This document shows positions 35,706 to 46,476 of a stretch of 57,485 nucleotides of DNA, one piece after another. The first letter of the stretch is position 1. Each line of letters starts with the position of its first letter. The stretch lies in NCBI GenBank assembly GCA_937949785.1, contig CALEDH010000010.1, forward strand, positions 1 to 57,485, given 5' to 3'. Position numbers and translations under genes: made by a program. This stretch comes from an uncultured Sulfolobales archaeon (GTDB taxonomy: Archaea; Thermoproteota; Thermoprotei_A; Sulfolobales; NBVN01). Below the pieces are notes generated by a model that did no database searches, was not told the DNA's origin, and was given only the letters and a program-made list of their open reading frames with translations.

Positions 35706-38700
35706 TCACCTCTCATACCTACTTCCTAGGATTAACTTAGGGTAGATTAACATACTCATTAACTCCTGGAGTAATAATTTAAATGCGTAGGAAATAGTGA
35801 CCGGATATAACTTACCTTTCTCACCGTGAACAGGGCAAAGATATCTACCCTTCCTTCTATCATACCATCCTATCATACCGCATTCCTCACATACGTAAAC
35901 AACAGCCTTATCAGAACTTTCAGTGAGCCTCTCCCTAAGTAGTGCTGCAGCTCCATGACCTATTATACAGTCTCTTTCCATCTCACCGAACCTCAAACCA
36001 CCTTCCCTAGCTCTACCCTCAGTAGGTTGTCTAGTTAGTATCTGAACAGGCCCCCTCGGCCTAGCATGTATTTTATCAACAACCATATGATGTAGCTTCT
36101 GGTAGTATATAATCCCTATAAATACTGGTGTCTGTATGAGCTCACCTGTCCTACCATCGTACATAGGCTCGGTTCCATCAGCAGGGTGACCCCTCACTAC
36201 TAACTCCTTACTAATATCTTCAATACTCTCACCATAGAATGGTGTCCCATCAATGGACCTCCCACTCAAAGCAGCTACCTTACCGGCTATGGACTCCATT
36301 AACTGCCCGATAGTCATCCTAGACGGCAACGCATGTGGATTTATTATGAGGTCCGGCGTCACACCGTCAAATGTATACGGCATATCATATTGCGGTATTA
36401 ATAACCCTATAACACCTTTCTGGCCGTGTCTTGAAGCAAACTTATCACCTATTTCGGGAATTCTGAGGTCTCTAACCCTAACCCTAATTAACTTATTCCC
36501 CTCAGCACTAACAGATATCACAACGGAATCAACTATGCCTTTCTCACCATATCTTAAGGCTAATGAGGTATCCCTCCTAGAACCCCCTGCAATGTTGAAT
36601 TCCTTATACTCCTCTAAGAATCTAGGCGGTGATGTCTTACCCACTAGGACATGACCTCCTAAAACCTCAACCTCAGGCGCTATGATGCTATCATCATCAA
36701 GTAGTAAGTAATTATCCCTCCCTCTATACCCTCTAACATTCGAATCAGGTACTTCAATCTTATCCTCCTGACCTCCTAAATACTTCCTCTCCTCAGTAGA
36801 GTACTCTCTGAAGAACGTGGACCTAGCTAAGCCCCTCTCTACGGATGATTTATTGATTATTAACGCATCCTCCATATTATAACCAGTATATGATAGTACC
36901 GCTACTACGAAGTTCTGTCCAGACGGCCTATCGTTATAACCTATGGCATCCATAAACTTAGTTTGTACTAAAGGTTTCTGCGGGTAGTGTAGGAAGTGCC
37001 CCCTACTATCAAATCTTAGCTGGAAGTTAGTTGCGTAAATACCTACTGCCTGCTTAGCCATAGCTGATTGATATGAGTTTCTAGGTGATTGGTTGTGTTC
37101 TGGGTAGGGTATAATAGTTGCTGTTATTCCAAGTATTGAAGGCGTCCATAATTCTAAATGGGTATGCTCCTTAGCTACGCTATTGATGTCTAAAGCTATA
37201 TAAGAGTTGTCCTCCTCCTCAGCATCTAAATATTCTATATAACCTAACCTAACTAGATCTGAAAACCCGTACTTTCCTTTCATGACCTTGTTGATAACCT
37301 CAGAGTCTAACCTAACCTTCCCATCCTCCACTACTATTAAGGGCCTCCTAACCCTACCTGAATCACAGTTTATGTAGACCTCGTTAATGTGTTGAGTACG
37401 TTTGTAGGCTACATTTACCTCATGGTGTACTAACCCAGCCCTTCTCTTCTTCTTTATCTCATTAACCAGCCTGCTAGCATCGCTATATGGGTAATACCCT
37501 ATCAACGTCCCGTTCAGGAGGATCTTAGCATAGCCTAACGCCTCATTCAATAGTTCTTGGTTACCATTTCTAAGCTCTTCATAGACTTTAGTTATCGGTA
37601 GTACCCCTAAGCTATATAGAAGTCTTTCAACCTCATTACCATCGATACCTACTGATATATACGAACTTAGAGCTAAGTTCTTCACGAGGCCGCAGTTAGG
37701 TCCTTCAGGAGTTTCAAACGGGCACATCCTACCCCACTGCGTAGGATGTAGGTCTCTGGCTTCAAAATGTGGTTGACCTCTACTTAGCGGTGCTACTACT
37801 CTCCTCAAATGACTGTGAAGTGACATCCAATTAGTCCTATCAATTATTTGACTAACACCAGTCCTACCACCGACCCAATTGCCAGTAGCTAAAGACTGTT
37901 TGATCCTCTCAGTAATTAAGTCAGGTCTTACAAGGGCAGCTAAGTTTATCCTCCTACCCTTAACCCTAGCCTTCTCTAACTGATATTTAAAATCTTTGAG
38001 GAACTGTTTGAAAGCCACTCTAAATAGTTGGGCTAATAACTCACCAGCTAACCTCAACCTTCTATTAGAGTAGTTGTCTTTATCATCAGGTACTCTCCTC
38101 CCTAAGGCTAGCTCTAACAACTTATTTGCCATATAACCTAGGTAAAGTGCTTTCTTCAACCTTGAATCAGGTGTTGCACCACCTAGATGCCGTAGGAAGT
38201 AAGTATCTATTACCTGCCTAGCCCTCTCTATCCTAACATCTCTGGCCTGACCAATAGCAATTCTAGAACCTATGTAATCTAAGGCATCTTCAGCCGTCGC
38301 TATTTCAGATACTTGAACTATAGATGGTATTAACTCCTTCTGAATTTCAGGGTCGAGTGAGACTGCAAGCATTATGTCTCTATCGCTTCCCAGTCCTAAC
38401 GCCTTCATCATTATGACGAAGGGTATCTTACCTGGGACTGGTGGGAAGTTAAGCACTAAAGTTGAGTCCTTCAACCTATCTAAGATTATGGGGACCCTAT
38501 AACCTGCTGCAGATGAGATAACCTTAGCGGTGTGGGTAATGTTAGTTCCTTCCTTAGCGTAGTCAACGAAAACCCTATTCGGCGCTAGGTCTTCTTGAAT
38601 CACTATGACTTTCTCAGAACCGTTAACTATAAAATACCCTCCGGGATCTCTCCAATCCTCACCTAATTTTATGAGTTCCTCCTTACTCTTTCTTGAGAGG

Positions 38701-39080
38701 GGGTCCTTAACCGACCTAACCATTACTGGTAGTTCACCGATAAATACGCTCTGAACTGATACCTCAATACCGTTTTCAACTAAACTCATAGTTAAGTACA
38801 TCGGAGCTGAATAAGTTAGGTTTCTAATCCTACATAGAGCTGGCGTTATCTCAACAACCGTTCCCTCAACTTCTTTAAATTGAGGTTCTCCAATCTCTAT
38901 ATCCTTTATAACTACGTAAACGTTAGGGTCTGAGGTAGGGATGACGTTATTCTCTCTAATTATCTCTTTAATACCTCTTAGTACGAACGTATTAAAAGAA
39001 TCTAGATGCTGTCTAACTAATCCTTTCTCGTTAATAAATGCTTCCATTAAAACCCATAAGTTGCTACTCATCCCTTCCAC
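35706..39080 (-). CDS. rpoB: RNA polymerase subunit B, unsplit
   Basis: 1124 residues in a single chain, as in crenarchaea; many euryarchaea split it. Conserved strings include [50 protein letters not shown] and the C-terminal zinc set CEECGMIGW with YLCPVHG. It forms one side of the active-site cleft. Confidence 0.97.
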   Translation of the reverse strand: MEGMSSNLWVLMEAFINEKGLVRQHLDSFNTFVLRGIKEIIRENNVIPTSDPNVYVVIKDIEIGEPQFKEVEGTVVEITPALCRIRNLTYSAPMYLTMSLVENGIEVSVQSVFIGELPVMVRSVKDPLSRKSKEELIKLGEDWRDPGGYFIVNGSEKVIVIQEDLAPNRVFVDYAKEGTNITHTAKVISSAAGYRVPIILDRLKDSTLVLNFPPVPGKIPFVIMMKALGLGSDRDIMLAVSLDPEIQKELIPSIVQVSEIATAEDALDYIGSRIAIGQARDVRIERARQVIDTYFLRHLGGATPDSRLKKALYLGYMANKLLELALGRRVPDDKDNYSNRRLRLAGELLAQLFRVAFKQFLKDFKYQLEKARVKGRRINLAALVRPDLITERIKQSLATGNWVGGRTGVSQIIDRTNWMSLHSHLRRVVAPLSRGQPHFEARDLHPTQWGRMCPFETPEGPNCGLVKNLALSSYISVGIDGNEVERLLYSLGVLPITKVYEELRNGNQELLNEALGYAKILLNGTLIGYYPYSDASRLVNEIKKKRRAGLVHHEVNVAYKRTQHINEVYINCDSGRVRRPLIVVEDGKVRLDSEVINKVMKGKYGFSDLVRLGYIEYLDAEEEDNSYIALDINSVAKEHTHLELWTPSILGITATIIPYPEHNQSPRNSYQSAMAKQAVGIYATNFQLRFDSRGHFLHYPQKPLVQTKFMDAIGYNDRPSGQNFVVAVLSYTGYNMEDALIINKSSVERGLARSTFFREYSTEERKYLGGQEDKIEVPDSNVRGYRGRDNYLLLDDDSIIAPEVEVLGGHVLVGKTSPPRFLEEYKEFNIAGGSRRDTSLALRYGEKGIVDSVVISVSAEGNKLIRVRVRDLRIPEIGDKFASRHGQKGVIGLLIPQYDMPYTFDGVTPDLIINPHALPSRMTIGQLMESIAGKVAALSGRSIDGTPFYGESIEDISKELVVRGHPADGTEPMYDGRTGELIQTPVFIGIIYYQKLHHMVVDKIHARPRGPVQILTRQPTEGRAREGGLRFGEMERDCIIGHGAAALLRERLTESSDKAVVYVCEECGMIGWYDRRKGRYLCPVHGEKGKLYPVTISYAFKLLLQELMSMLIYPKLILGSRYER

Positions 39081-39081
39081 C

Positions 39082-39339
39082 CTACCCGCTTATCACAAAC
39101 CTATAAGCTATGGACTCCCCAGCCACTGGTGACTTCCTAATTATTCTGACTATATCACCTGGCTTAACCCCTAACTCCCTAGCAACAGGATCTGAGGCTC
39201 TGATCCATGGGAGCTGCTCAGGCCTAATACCGAGTCTCCTCAACAACTCGACAACCTCTTCCGCACTTAACACTTCATGCCTAGGTACTAATTCATGCTC
39301 TAATATATTGACTCTCACCTTCTCCGATTTCCAACCCAT
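39082..39339 (-). CDS. rpoH: RNA polymerase subunit H
   Basis: 85 residues, homologue of eukaryotic Rpb5 C-terminal domain. [20 protein letters not shown] and the ending [20 protein letters not shown] are typical. It is the first gene of the polymerase operon; rpoB follows almost immediately. Confidence 0.96.
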   Translation of the reverse strand: MGWKSEKVRVNILEHELVPRHEVLSAEEVVELLRRLGIRPEQLPWIRASDPVARELGVKPGDIVRIIRKSPVAGESIAYRFVISG

Positions 39340-39389
39340 CTTAACTACATCCCCACGTAAATGTTAAGCTCATAAGTAGTAGACGTTCT

Positions 39390-39407
39390 GAATTATTTTA
39401 AGCTTTA
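39390..39407 (-). promoter_or_regulatory. Probable promoter of the RNA polymerase operon
   Basis: On the minus strand agcttaaaataatt lies about 55-65 bases before the rpoH start codon. It is the best TATA-like string between rpoH and tRNA-Lys on this strand. A GGGGATG precedes the ATG by about 15 bases. Confidence 0.4.
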
Positions 39408-39475
39408 GGGATAAAAATTTTTCACTTATACTACATCGCTTAATCTAAACCGAGGTTTAAATAGCTAAGCTAGTA

Positions 39476-39485
39476 TTTTTAAACC
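39476..39485 (+). promoter_or_regulatory. TATA box of tRNA-Lys
   Basis: The string tttttaaacc lies about 26-35 bases before the tRNA-Lys 5' end, the correct archaeal distance. A second AT-rich TTTAAATA at 39456-39463 is further away and probably not used for this RNA. Confidence 0.5.
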
Positions 39486-39510
39486 TAGGTTATATCTGAA
39501 ATATGTAGGT

Positions 39511-39889
<379 letters not shown>

Positions 39890-39904
39890 TTGTGGTGGTG
39901 TTTG

Positions 39905-40954
39905 TTGCCAAGAGGTGATTTACTAGAGTTTATCGGATCTGAAGTTAAAGGCATCATATACCATAACAACGTCTTGGATGAGATGAAGTTAGGTGGTAGG
40001 AGTTACCCTAGGGTTGGTAAGTACTTCATTGAAGTAGATGAGACTCAGTTAGATGAGTTATATCTAACCATTATATCAGTGCTTAACGAACCTGTAAATA
40101 AGGTTGCTTGGAGGGTAGGTATTGACGGGTTAAATATTACGAGGGAGTTTAAGCCTCAAGTAGTTAGTGAGTCTTCAATAGGTAGTATTTATACTGCTCA
40201 CGTATTTGATTTAAGTAAGGTCGTTAAGGGGGGTAAGACGTATACGTTAATCATCTCATGCGATTCATCAAAACCTGTCACCATAGATGGCATTGAATTA
40301 GTTGGTGTGAAAAGGGTGGTGGAAGTCTCTACTGAGGTATCGTATAGTGCTGGGTGCGTGTTGTTAAACCCTTCTGAGTCATACTCTATTAAACAACATC
40401 CATCAAGGTTAATGCCCTGTAACCTCTCACTATATATGAACGTACCGTCAAGAAACGCTTTAATCGATGTAACTTTAAATGGCAATTGCATTAAGACCTT
40501 AAGCAACTTACTAGGATTAAGTAATGTACAACTATCTGATCCGAATTTAACTTATGATGGGATACTCTCCATTCGGCATAGAGAGAGTGCTGAGGCATAC
40601 CACCCAAGGTTCGTTAGTATTTACTCACTTCTTAAGTATAGGACAAATTGTAAGGGGCCTGAAATCACTATGAAATTAGATGGCATAACGTTTGAGGGGA
40701 ATGAGTGTAGGCTCTCGTTAATTATTAGAAATGAGGGTGACCTTACATGTGAGAACGTTATGGTTGTAGGGCTCTCCGCCAGTAATATCCTAGTACGAGA
40801 TGTAATTAACTCTATAAGAGCTGGTGAGGAGTTACGTAGAAACTATCGCTTCAATGTTAGTGACGTCAGCGCTAGACTGGTTTTTAAGGCTATTTACAGA
40901 AGGTTTGGCAGGCAAGTCATCTATGAAGTAAAGACATCATCGAATACGAATTAA
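39905..40954 (+). CDS. Unknown beta-rich protein
   Basis: About 350 residues from TTG 39905 (the frame opens at 39890). I do not recognise a family. It is soluble, lacks a signal peptide and is mostly beta in pattern, with a last ~90 residues (FEGNECRLSLIIRNEGDLTC and RAGEELRRNYRFNVSD) resembling an immunoglobulin-like CARDB-type domain. The middle has GIDGLNITREF and later DVTLNGNCIKTL. No catalytic motif is visible. It stands alone between tRNA-Lys and the DGGGP synthase gene. Confidence 0.65.
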   Translation: MPRGDLLEFIGSEVKGIIYHNNVLDEMKLGGRSYPRVGKYFIEVDETQLDELYLTIISVLNEPVNKVAWRVGIDGLNITREFKPQVVSESSIGSIYTAHVFDLSKVVKGGKTYTLIISCDSSKPVTIDGIELVGVKRVVEVSTEVSYSAGCVLLNPSESYSIKQHPSRLMPCNLSLYMNVPSRNALIDVTLNGNCIKTLSNLLGLSNVQLSDPNLTYDGILSIRHRESAEAYHPRFVSIYSLLKYRTNCKGPEITMKLDGITFEGNECRLSLIIRNEGDLTCENVMVVGLSASNILVRDVINSIRAGEELRRNYRFNVSDVSARLVFKAIYRRFGRQVIYEVKTSSNTN

Positions 40955-41013
40955 CATTAACTTTAAGTGTAACATGTATTAAAGTTCCTTTATCGTAGTT
41001 GATCGTCGAATTC

Positions 41014-41931
41014 TCAGAGGGACTTAACTATTAAATCTGCTAGGAACGATATTATACCGATAAGCATAGCTATCTTAGTGTAGCTCCTCAACGTTGAGGA
41101 AGTTTTAATTATCTCTAACTCTTCCGTAGTTCTAGCTAACCTAATAATTGAGTAAATAAGCAACGCATCAGTTATCAACACTAGGACCAAATAGGTAATC
41201 CCGTATATACCCAGTAGGTATGGGTAGGGTGAGAACAACGCTATGGAAATCATTAGCAGTAAGGATACCTTAGAAGAATATTTAACACCTTTGGTAATAG
41301 CTAACGTCTTAACACCCATCCTCATATCACCAGCAACGTCCTCAATACCCTTAACTATTTCCCTCATGAGGGTGAAGATAAAGGCGTATATGGCTGGTAT
41401 TAGTGTGTACGTTGTTAACATTAGGTCGCTGTAGGTCTCAGATAAGGCTAGGCCGCCGAAGATTATCGAATTAGCGCTAGCCATGCTGATTACTAGATTA
41501 CCTATCACTCCCTCCCTCTTTAACCTCTTAGAATATAGTATTAGGAGGGCAGCGTTAAACACCGCGTAAGTGAGTGACACCACCCCCACATAGTATGAGA
41601 GCATCACTCCTAGGAATATCAGCATTAGACTTAAGGTTAATGCCTCAGCCCTACTAACCCTGCCTGACGGTATAGGTCTAAACGGTTTGTTAACTGAATC
41701 TATTTCAGCATCGTAGTAGTCATTTATGACATACCCTCCAGCAGCAATTAGTACCACTATAATTATTGGGAGTATTAAGGTGGTGAAATTTGGAAGTACT
41801 TTACTACCTACGGAGACGTACACAGCTTCAAAACCTAGGAAAGTAGCCATAGCTGATACCAGTAAGTTATGGATCCTTAAAATCTCGATAAACCCGCTAA
41901 TCCTCCACGTAAGTCTACTCATATTAACCAT
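41014..41931 (-). CDS. Digeranylgeranylglyceryl phosphate synthase
   Basis: About 305 residues, UbiA prenyltransferase family with eight or nine membrane segments. The two Asp-rich motifs are NDYYDAEIDSVNKPFRPIPSG (first 20: NDYYDAEIDSVNKPFRPIPS) and EIVKGIEDVAGDMRMGVKTL. It adds the second geranylgeranyl chain to glycerol phosphate, the step before CarS. ATG 41931 follows GGTGG at a good distance; ATG 41922 and GTG 41943 are alternatives. Confidence 0.88.
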   Translation of the reverse strand: MVNMSRLTWRISGFIEILRIHNLLVSAMATFLGFEAVYVSVGSKVLPNFTTLILPIIIVVLIAAGGYVINDYYDAEIDSVNKPFRPIPSGRVSRAEALTLSLMLIFLGVMLSYYVGVVSLTYAVFNAALLILYSKRLKREGVIGNLVISMASANSIIFGGLALSETYSDLMLTTYTLIPAIYAFIFTLMREIVKGIEDVAGDMRMGVKTLAITKGVKYSSKVSLLLMISIALFSPYPYLLGIYGITYLVLVLITDALLIYSIIRLARTTEELEIIKTSSTLRSYTKIAMLIGIISFLADLIVKSL

Positions 41932-42070
41932 AGTTGAAACCACCTAAACCAGTAGGTACGCTCCTGATTATATATTCTGCTACGTATTAAACTATTTGAG
42001 TGGTCCGCCGTGGGCAGCGGTTTTGCGGTTGGGGGGCTTAAGTAGGTAGTGTTTATGGGGTTTGGATGTG

Positions 42071-42128
42071 GTGGTTTTAGGTTTTGAGGGCTGCTTAATG
42101 TTGTGGGAAGCTACATAGCTCAGAAACC
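42071..42128 (+). repeat. Dispersed intergenic repeat, copy 2
   Basis: Fifty-eight bases matching the reverse complement of 22121-22177 almost perfectly. It lies in the 249-base gap between the DGGGP synthase and NikR-like genes. Upstream (42023-42070) comes a G-rich stretch like the one at the left edge of the window, so the full element may be longer than the best-conserved part. Confidence 0.85.
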
Positions 42129-42142
42129 CTAAAAATAAAATA

Positions 42143-42154
42143 CTTATATTTTTA
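42143..42154 (+). promoter_or_regulatory. TATA box of the NikR-like gene
   Basis: The string cttatattttta lies about 30-38 bases before ATG 42181, right after the dispersed repeat. The predicted transcript start is near 42173, giving a very short leader. Confidence 0.5.
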
Positions 42155-42180
42155 ATATCAACACATTTTATGAGGTTCAG

Positions 42181-42588
42181 ATGGGTTCAGGTAAGAGGAG
42201 GTTTGGAGTTGCTTTACCTTCAGAGCTAGCAGATGAATTAGATAATGTTGTTAGGAATTTCAACATCAGCAGATCTGCAGTAATTGAACAGGCTGTTAAT
42301 GAGTTTCTAGTAGAATTTACACACAGTCAAGAACCTCATACATGTACCGGGATTTTAATATTATTTAATCGTGGGCATGACCTCACCTTAACTAAGGGTT
42401 TTATCGATGCATATAAGGATGTAGTACTGTCTTACACTCACCACCATATTGGAACGCAGTGTATTGATGTCTTAATAGTACATGGTGATTCGAAGATCAT
42501 AGCTGAATTACAGATGAATGCGTTGAAAAGTAAATGTAGATGTCATTACATACCATTAGAACAGCCTGTTGAGCCGGTTCTGACCTAA
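42181..42588 (+). CDS. NikR-like metal-responsive regulator
   Basis: 135 residues. Residues 5-45 form a ribbon-helix-helix DNA-binding domain (RFGVALPSELADELD, then SRSAVIEQAVNEFL). The C-terminal part resembles the ACT-like domain of NikR, with histidines in THHHIGTQC (His87, His89, Cys94) plus an upstream His66 as likely metal ligands. Spacing to the cysteine is one shorter than in Escherichia coli NikR, so the metal may not be nickel. No nickel transporter is seen nearby. Confidence 0.82.
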   Translation: MGSGKRRFGVALPSELADELDNVVRNFNISRSAVIEQAVNEFLVEFTHSQEPHTCTGILILFNRGHDLTLTKGFIDAYKDVVLSYTHHHIGTQCIDVLIVHGDSKIIAELQMNALKSKCRCHYIPLEQPVEPVLT

Positions 42589-42742
42589 TGTAAACCTTAT
42601 CATATCACTCTTCTAGTTATCATGGGATCCATACGTCTACTCAGAAGGCCCTCCGATGATGGGGAAGGCTTGGCGTTACGAAAGTTATCATTAGGGTTAG
42701 AACAGAAGGTCAAATTTATTACTTTAGAGTGGATTAGGAGAG

Positions 42743-42997
42743 TTGGTGGCGGAAACGTCGAAGATTAAGAACCGATGTGATGTGTGTGGCAGAGTATTTC
42801 CCGAAGGTCAGGGGATCGTGTTAACAGTTGATGATGAAGTGGTAACACTACACAGCAAGAGATGTGCTGTAAAGTTTTTAAGGGCTGTTATTGATAAGTT
42901 AGACCCTACGGCATCGAAGGAAGCTATTAAGAAGGTTAAGAAGGACTTCGATGAAATTCTAAGGAAGCGTTTATTAAGTACTGGTAAGAAGATATAG
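42743..42997 (+). CDS. Small TRASH-like zinc protein
   Basis: 84 residues from TTG 42743 (GTG 42746 also possible). A CDVCGRVFPEGQG knuckle near residues 12-24 with a later SKRCAVKF gives a Cys3-type metal site as in TRASH or YHS domains, then a basic helical tail (KEAIKKVKKDFDEILRKRL). TRASH-type domains bind metals and often occur in metal regulators; the NikR-like gene nearby fits a metal theme, but co-transcription is uncertain as the gap is 154 bases. Confidence 0.68.
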   Translation: MVAETSKIKNRCDVCGRVFPEGQGIVLTVDDEVVTLHSKRCAVKFLRAVIDKLDPTASKEAIKKVKKDFDEILRKRLLSTGKKI

Positions 42998-43267
42998 AGT
43001 TTGTCAGCGGTTCCTGGATAGTTATAAGTTCTTGAGTAGTACTTAACCATGATGTGAGGATGTGTTTAGGAGTCTATATAGTTATTGTTAACCTCTACGT
43101 ATGAAGTTTTGAGGGTAATGTCATGAGCTACTATCTGCTATGGTTTATCTACGATGAGTAGGAGAGATGGGATTACTCCACACGCTTCTGCCATCCTGCA
43201 TATAGGGTGGTGTCAACGCTTAGAATTTTTAGGAGGTCAGAGCATCGAGGCCTGACCAAGGGGTTTG
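42998..43267. other. Non-coding gap with terminator-like hairpin
   Basis: No credible gene in 270 bases. Near the end of the CBS gene (read on the minus strand), ggtcag and ctgacc around 43233-43258 can form a hairpin that may help end that transcript. A string gttttgagggtaatg near 43106 recalls part of the dispersed repeat (ttttgagggctgcttaatg). Confidence 0.35.
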
Positions 43268-44116
43268 CTAAATATCTCTTAAAGCCTTAATTACGCTGTC
43301 TTTAGATATGAGTCCCACTAAAACTCCTTGAGAGTTAACTACTGGTAAACACTCAATTCTATTTTTAACCATAATATCGGAAGCCATAGCTAAGTCCTCA
43401 TCATGATTTATCGTGACGGGGTCCTCCACCATGATGTCGGAGGCTGTTAAAATGGAATGCGTCCCGAGCAATTCGTAGATGTTTCTGAAATGCTTATATG
43501 TGTACCTAATGGTTGGGAAGTTTTCACTCATACCTAATATCGTGAAGAGTATCTCACTTCTCGTTATAATTCCTATAGGTCTACCTTCATCGACTACTAT
43601 AACTCTTTTCATCTCAGATTGAAGTAATACGTCGATGATGTAGTATATACTATGCGTTGGTGAGACTACAGCCGGGTTTTCAGTCATGAAGTCCGATACT
43701 TTAAAAATGTCGTAGAACTTACTTGAGAAAGCTTTCAGCATGTCATGCTTGGTTATTATCCCTGCCAACTTATCATTGTTATCTATGACTGGTAACGAGC
43801 CTACTTTATGTTTAATCATGAACTGAGCAGCTGACTTTAAGGTCTTATTAGGTGATATAGCGTAGACCGGAGTTGACATTATCTCCTCAACTGCTATGCT
43901 ATCCAACGGTTTTAGACATCTTTTACGGTTGAAAACTATTTTAATAAAGTCGCTTTTACAGACTATACCGTCCACCTTACCGTGTTCTACGATTACGACC
44001 CTCCCAATTCTATGTGTCAGCATTAAGTTCCTTATACTGATTAGCGGGTCACCTTTAGTAGCAGTTATTACGGGTGAACTCATAAAAGACGATATCTTAG
44101 GAACCACTACCATCAC
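43268..44116 (-). CDS. Protein with four CBS domains
   Basis: 282 residues made of four CBS repeats at about 5-62, 72-128, 135-195 and 222-280. Each has the DxM or EIMST-like start (EEIMSTPVYAI, SDFMTENPAVV, SDIMVEDPVTI) and the GIITKHDML-type end. Paired CBS modules bind adenosine nucleotides and sense energy state. No catalytic domain is attached, so it probably regulates another protein. The start could be GTG or ATG within the first five codons. Confidence 0.85.
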   Translation of the reverse strand: MMVVVPKISSFMSSPVITATKGDPLISIRNLMLTHRIGRVVIVEHGKVDGIVCKSDFIKIVFNRKRCLKPLDSIAVEEIMSTPVYAISPNKTLKSAAQFMIKHKVGSLPVIDNNDKLAGIITKHDMLKAFSSKFYDIFKVSDFMTENPAVVSPTHSIYYIIDVLLQSEMKRVIVVDEGRPIGIITRSEILFTILGMSENFPTIRYTYKHFRNIYELLGTHSILTASDIMVEDPVTINHDEDLAMASDIMVKNRIECLPVVNSQGVLVGLISKDSVIKALRDI

Positions 44117-44171
44117 CGAATGTCAGCGAGTACTAATCCATATTAAGTTAGAAAATATTTAATTGTTTTTG

Positions 44172-46130
44172 CTATGTTAGACTCGGTTTATGCGATGTAG
44201 TTACTGATAGCTTATTAACCCTGCTAGTACCTGGAATCCTAAGAATTAATTCGTTTATGTCAATATACCTTAACCTCATATCCTTCTTCATGAAGGAGTT
44301 AACCAGCTTTCTAGCTATTACTTCCTTTTTCTCATTGCCTGGAACGATCACAGCGTAGTATGCACATCTATTACTAACGTAGCTCTCAGGACCGACTAAT
44401 AATTTATAGTGCTCATCATCTATTACTAGAACACCTATAGCTAATTCTAACTTCACTTTTTTTAAGTAGTTCTTCTCCCCGTAAATCATAAAAGAACCTG
44501 GAGTCAGGTACTCACCAGCAGGTGGTTTCTTACTCACCTGGCTTCCGTAAACCCAGAAAACATCTAAGCTTCCGAAACCTTCCTTCCATCCCTTACTATA
44601 ACAAGCAGCTAGGGTAGCTACTTCAAGTAGACTGCTCTCCGAAGGCTTCTTACCGCCTGACTTTAATACGAATGCTGGAGCACCGCCGATGTCTGCATGG
44701 ATGAATACATCATCATCGCTTAAGTACTTCCTCACTATTTTCTCGTTCTGGGCAGAGTCTCTACCACCTATAGCTAAGTAACCATCAGATGTGATGATCC
44801 AGTGGTACTTATCATACCAATCAACCCTTCTAGTAAGCGGTGGGGATGTAAGAGACTCTCTCTCCGATATTAACGCAGCCCTCTTTTTAAGTACTTCCTC
44901 AATAACCTCTTTAACCTTCCTTATCTTATCCTCATACTCACCGATCTGGGTTTTAAGCATGATTAAATAGTTTTTAACCCCCTCCCTAACGTTTAACTCT
45001 ATAGCCGTGTCGTCAACCCTTATTTTAATGATCCCCTTACTCCGATCGTAGTTAGAAATACCGCAAATACCTACGTGGTCCCAACCGTATTTCTTAATGA
45101 CGTTCCAAACACAGTTGCTGACGTTCTCTAACTTACTGTAGTTCGATGTTACGAGGTCGTGGATTAATTTAAGTTCGTTGAGTTTATCTGTTAAGCTACT
45201 TACCTCTCTCTTAAGTTCGTTAAGCAACCTATCGCTCTTAGATAGCTCATCGTCTAACGTCTTAGAACTTCTAGATGTGAGTTCGTTAGTAACTAATTTC
45301 ATGAAGTATTCATCAACAGCGTCGTTAAGACTTTCAAATAACATCACATTTAACTTCCCGGTAAGCTTTGAGGGTCTGAACGCCATAAACGAAAGGTATT
45401 CCCCATCCTCACTAGTTATTAGTGCTGGTTCAGGTTTTTCAATAACCTTACCTATGAAGCGTGTTATCCTATCCCTAATTTCCATTATAACTTCCTCAGA
45501 CACCGATTTCTTAACCTCATCACTCACTACTTCGTTAACGACTTCAGGCGGGACCCCCAACCCTCTTATAAGGCCGCGTGGTAGGCTATCATGTTTACTA
45601 AGAGCTTCAACCCAACTACTTATATCTAATGTCCTGAAGTCCTTATAGATGGGTGGTGTTACATATGTCTTACCGATAACGACCTGCCTATCCTTAAGCT
45701 TAAGCTCCCTACTCGTTACTAACACCTTATTACTAGAGTCGGTTAGAGCTATTATCCCACGCGGTATTAACTCAACACATAAATTATATAAGTCCCCCTT
45801 ACCCTCAAGCTCTATAACGGCTATTCTCTCAAACTCTAACTGTCTAATATTAGATATCTTTAAGTTGTTTAGGAACTTCCTAAACAACGTTATTTTACCG
45901 TGAGCCTCAAGTTTTGATATGTTCTTCGTTATATGAATTCTCTCAGCAGGTTTAATTAGTAAGTAGTGCGTTTCAAGAGGGTCTCTCAGCTTCAATATTA
46001 AGCTGCTGACAGCATCTACGTAAACGTTATCTACGTATGAATTTAGTAGTTTGTTTTTTAACTCACCTATAATAACCGCTAAATCCAGAGAGCTGAACAC
46101 CTTCTTTACTGATAGTTCCTTATCACGCAT
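44172..46130 (-). CDS. rqcH: RqcH-type NFACT ribosome quality-control protein
   Basis: 652 residues. The NFACT-N domain opens with SLDLAVIIGELKNKLLNSYVDN (SLDLAVIIGELKNKLLNSYV). Two helix-hairpin-helix-like segments and long coiled coils (about 285-345 and 400-430) follow, then the NFACT-R domain with WYDKYHWIITSDGYLAIGGR and HADIGGAPAFVLKSG. Relatives (Rqc2/NEMF, bacterial RqcH) bind stalled large ribosomal subunits and add tails to blocked chains. The N-terminus was formerly called fibronectin-binding by analogy. Confidence 0.9.
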   Translation of the reverse strand: MRDKELSVKKVFSSLDLAVIIGELKNKLLNSYVDNVYVDAVSSLILKLRDPLETHYLLIKPAERIHITKNISKLEAHGKITLFRKFLNNLKISNIRQLEFERIAVIELEGKGDLYNLCVELIPRGIIALTDSSNKVLVTSRELKLKDRQVVIGKTYVTPPIYKDFRTLDISSWVEALSKHDSLPRGLIRGLGVPPEVVNEVVSDEVKKSVSEEVIMEIRDRITRFIGKVIEKPEPALITSEDGEYLSFMAFRPSKLTGKLNVMLFESLNDAVDEYFMKLVTNELTSRSSKTLDDELSKSDRLLNELKREVSSLTDKLNELKLIHDLVTSNYSKLENVSNCVWNVIKKYGWDHVGICGISNYDRSKGIIKIRVDDTAIELNVREGVKNYLIMLKTQIGEYEDKIRKVKEVIEEVLKKRAALISERESLTSPPLTRRVDWYDKYHWIITSDGYLAIGGRDSAQNEKIVRKYLSDDDVFIHADIGGAPAFVLKSGGKKPSESSLLEVATLAACYSKGWKEGFGSLDVFWVYGSQVSKKPPAGEYLTPGSFMIYGEKNYLKKVKLELAIGVLVIDDEHYKLLVGPESYVSNRCAYYAVIVPGNEKKEVIARKLVNSFMKKDMRLRYIDINELILRIPGTSRVNKLSVTTSHKPSLT

Positions 46131-46193
46131 CTTGCTATCACGGAAGGTATGTACTACTTAAATATACGTGTTTAGAGTTAATTAGGGTATAAT

Positions 46194-46466
46194 ATGGATG
46201 TAGTGGTGCTTAAGGCTATCTACGGTGTGGTTTCAGGTACTTTACTGTATATGCTGACAGCAATTCTTACAAACATGTTAGGCATCACAGCATTCGTGGA
46301 CTACATCTTAATCGCCGTATACTTCATGTTGTACTTAGGGTATATTCCCTTAATGCGTACCCTCAACATCCACCACAGAAAACACCTAACTAAAGGTATT
46401 ACGGTTTACTACTCGACATCCTTCCTTACCTGGGTTATAATTTATAACATAGCGCCGTTGCGGTGA
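46194..46466 (+). CDS. Small membrane protein of unknown function
   Basis: 90 residues with about three hydrophobic segments (residues ~8-30, 35-55 and 68-86) separated by a basic loop HHRKHLTKG. I do not recognise a family. It diverges from the RqcH gene and precedes the methyltransferase gene by 10 bases, so it is probably co-transcribed with it. Confidence 0.65.
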   Translation: MDVVVLKAIYGVVSGTLLYMLTAILTNMLGITAFVDYILIAVYFMLYLGYIPLMRTLNIHHRKHLTKGITVYYSTSFLTWVIIYNIAPLR

Positions 46467-46476
46467 TGTTAACCTC

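Noticed and set aside
42640-42700. Box C/D-like strings on the minus strand upstream of the TRASH-like gene
   Set aside because: The C box deviates (ATGATAA) and no inner C'/D' pair can be placed.
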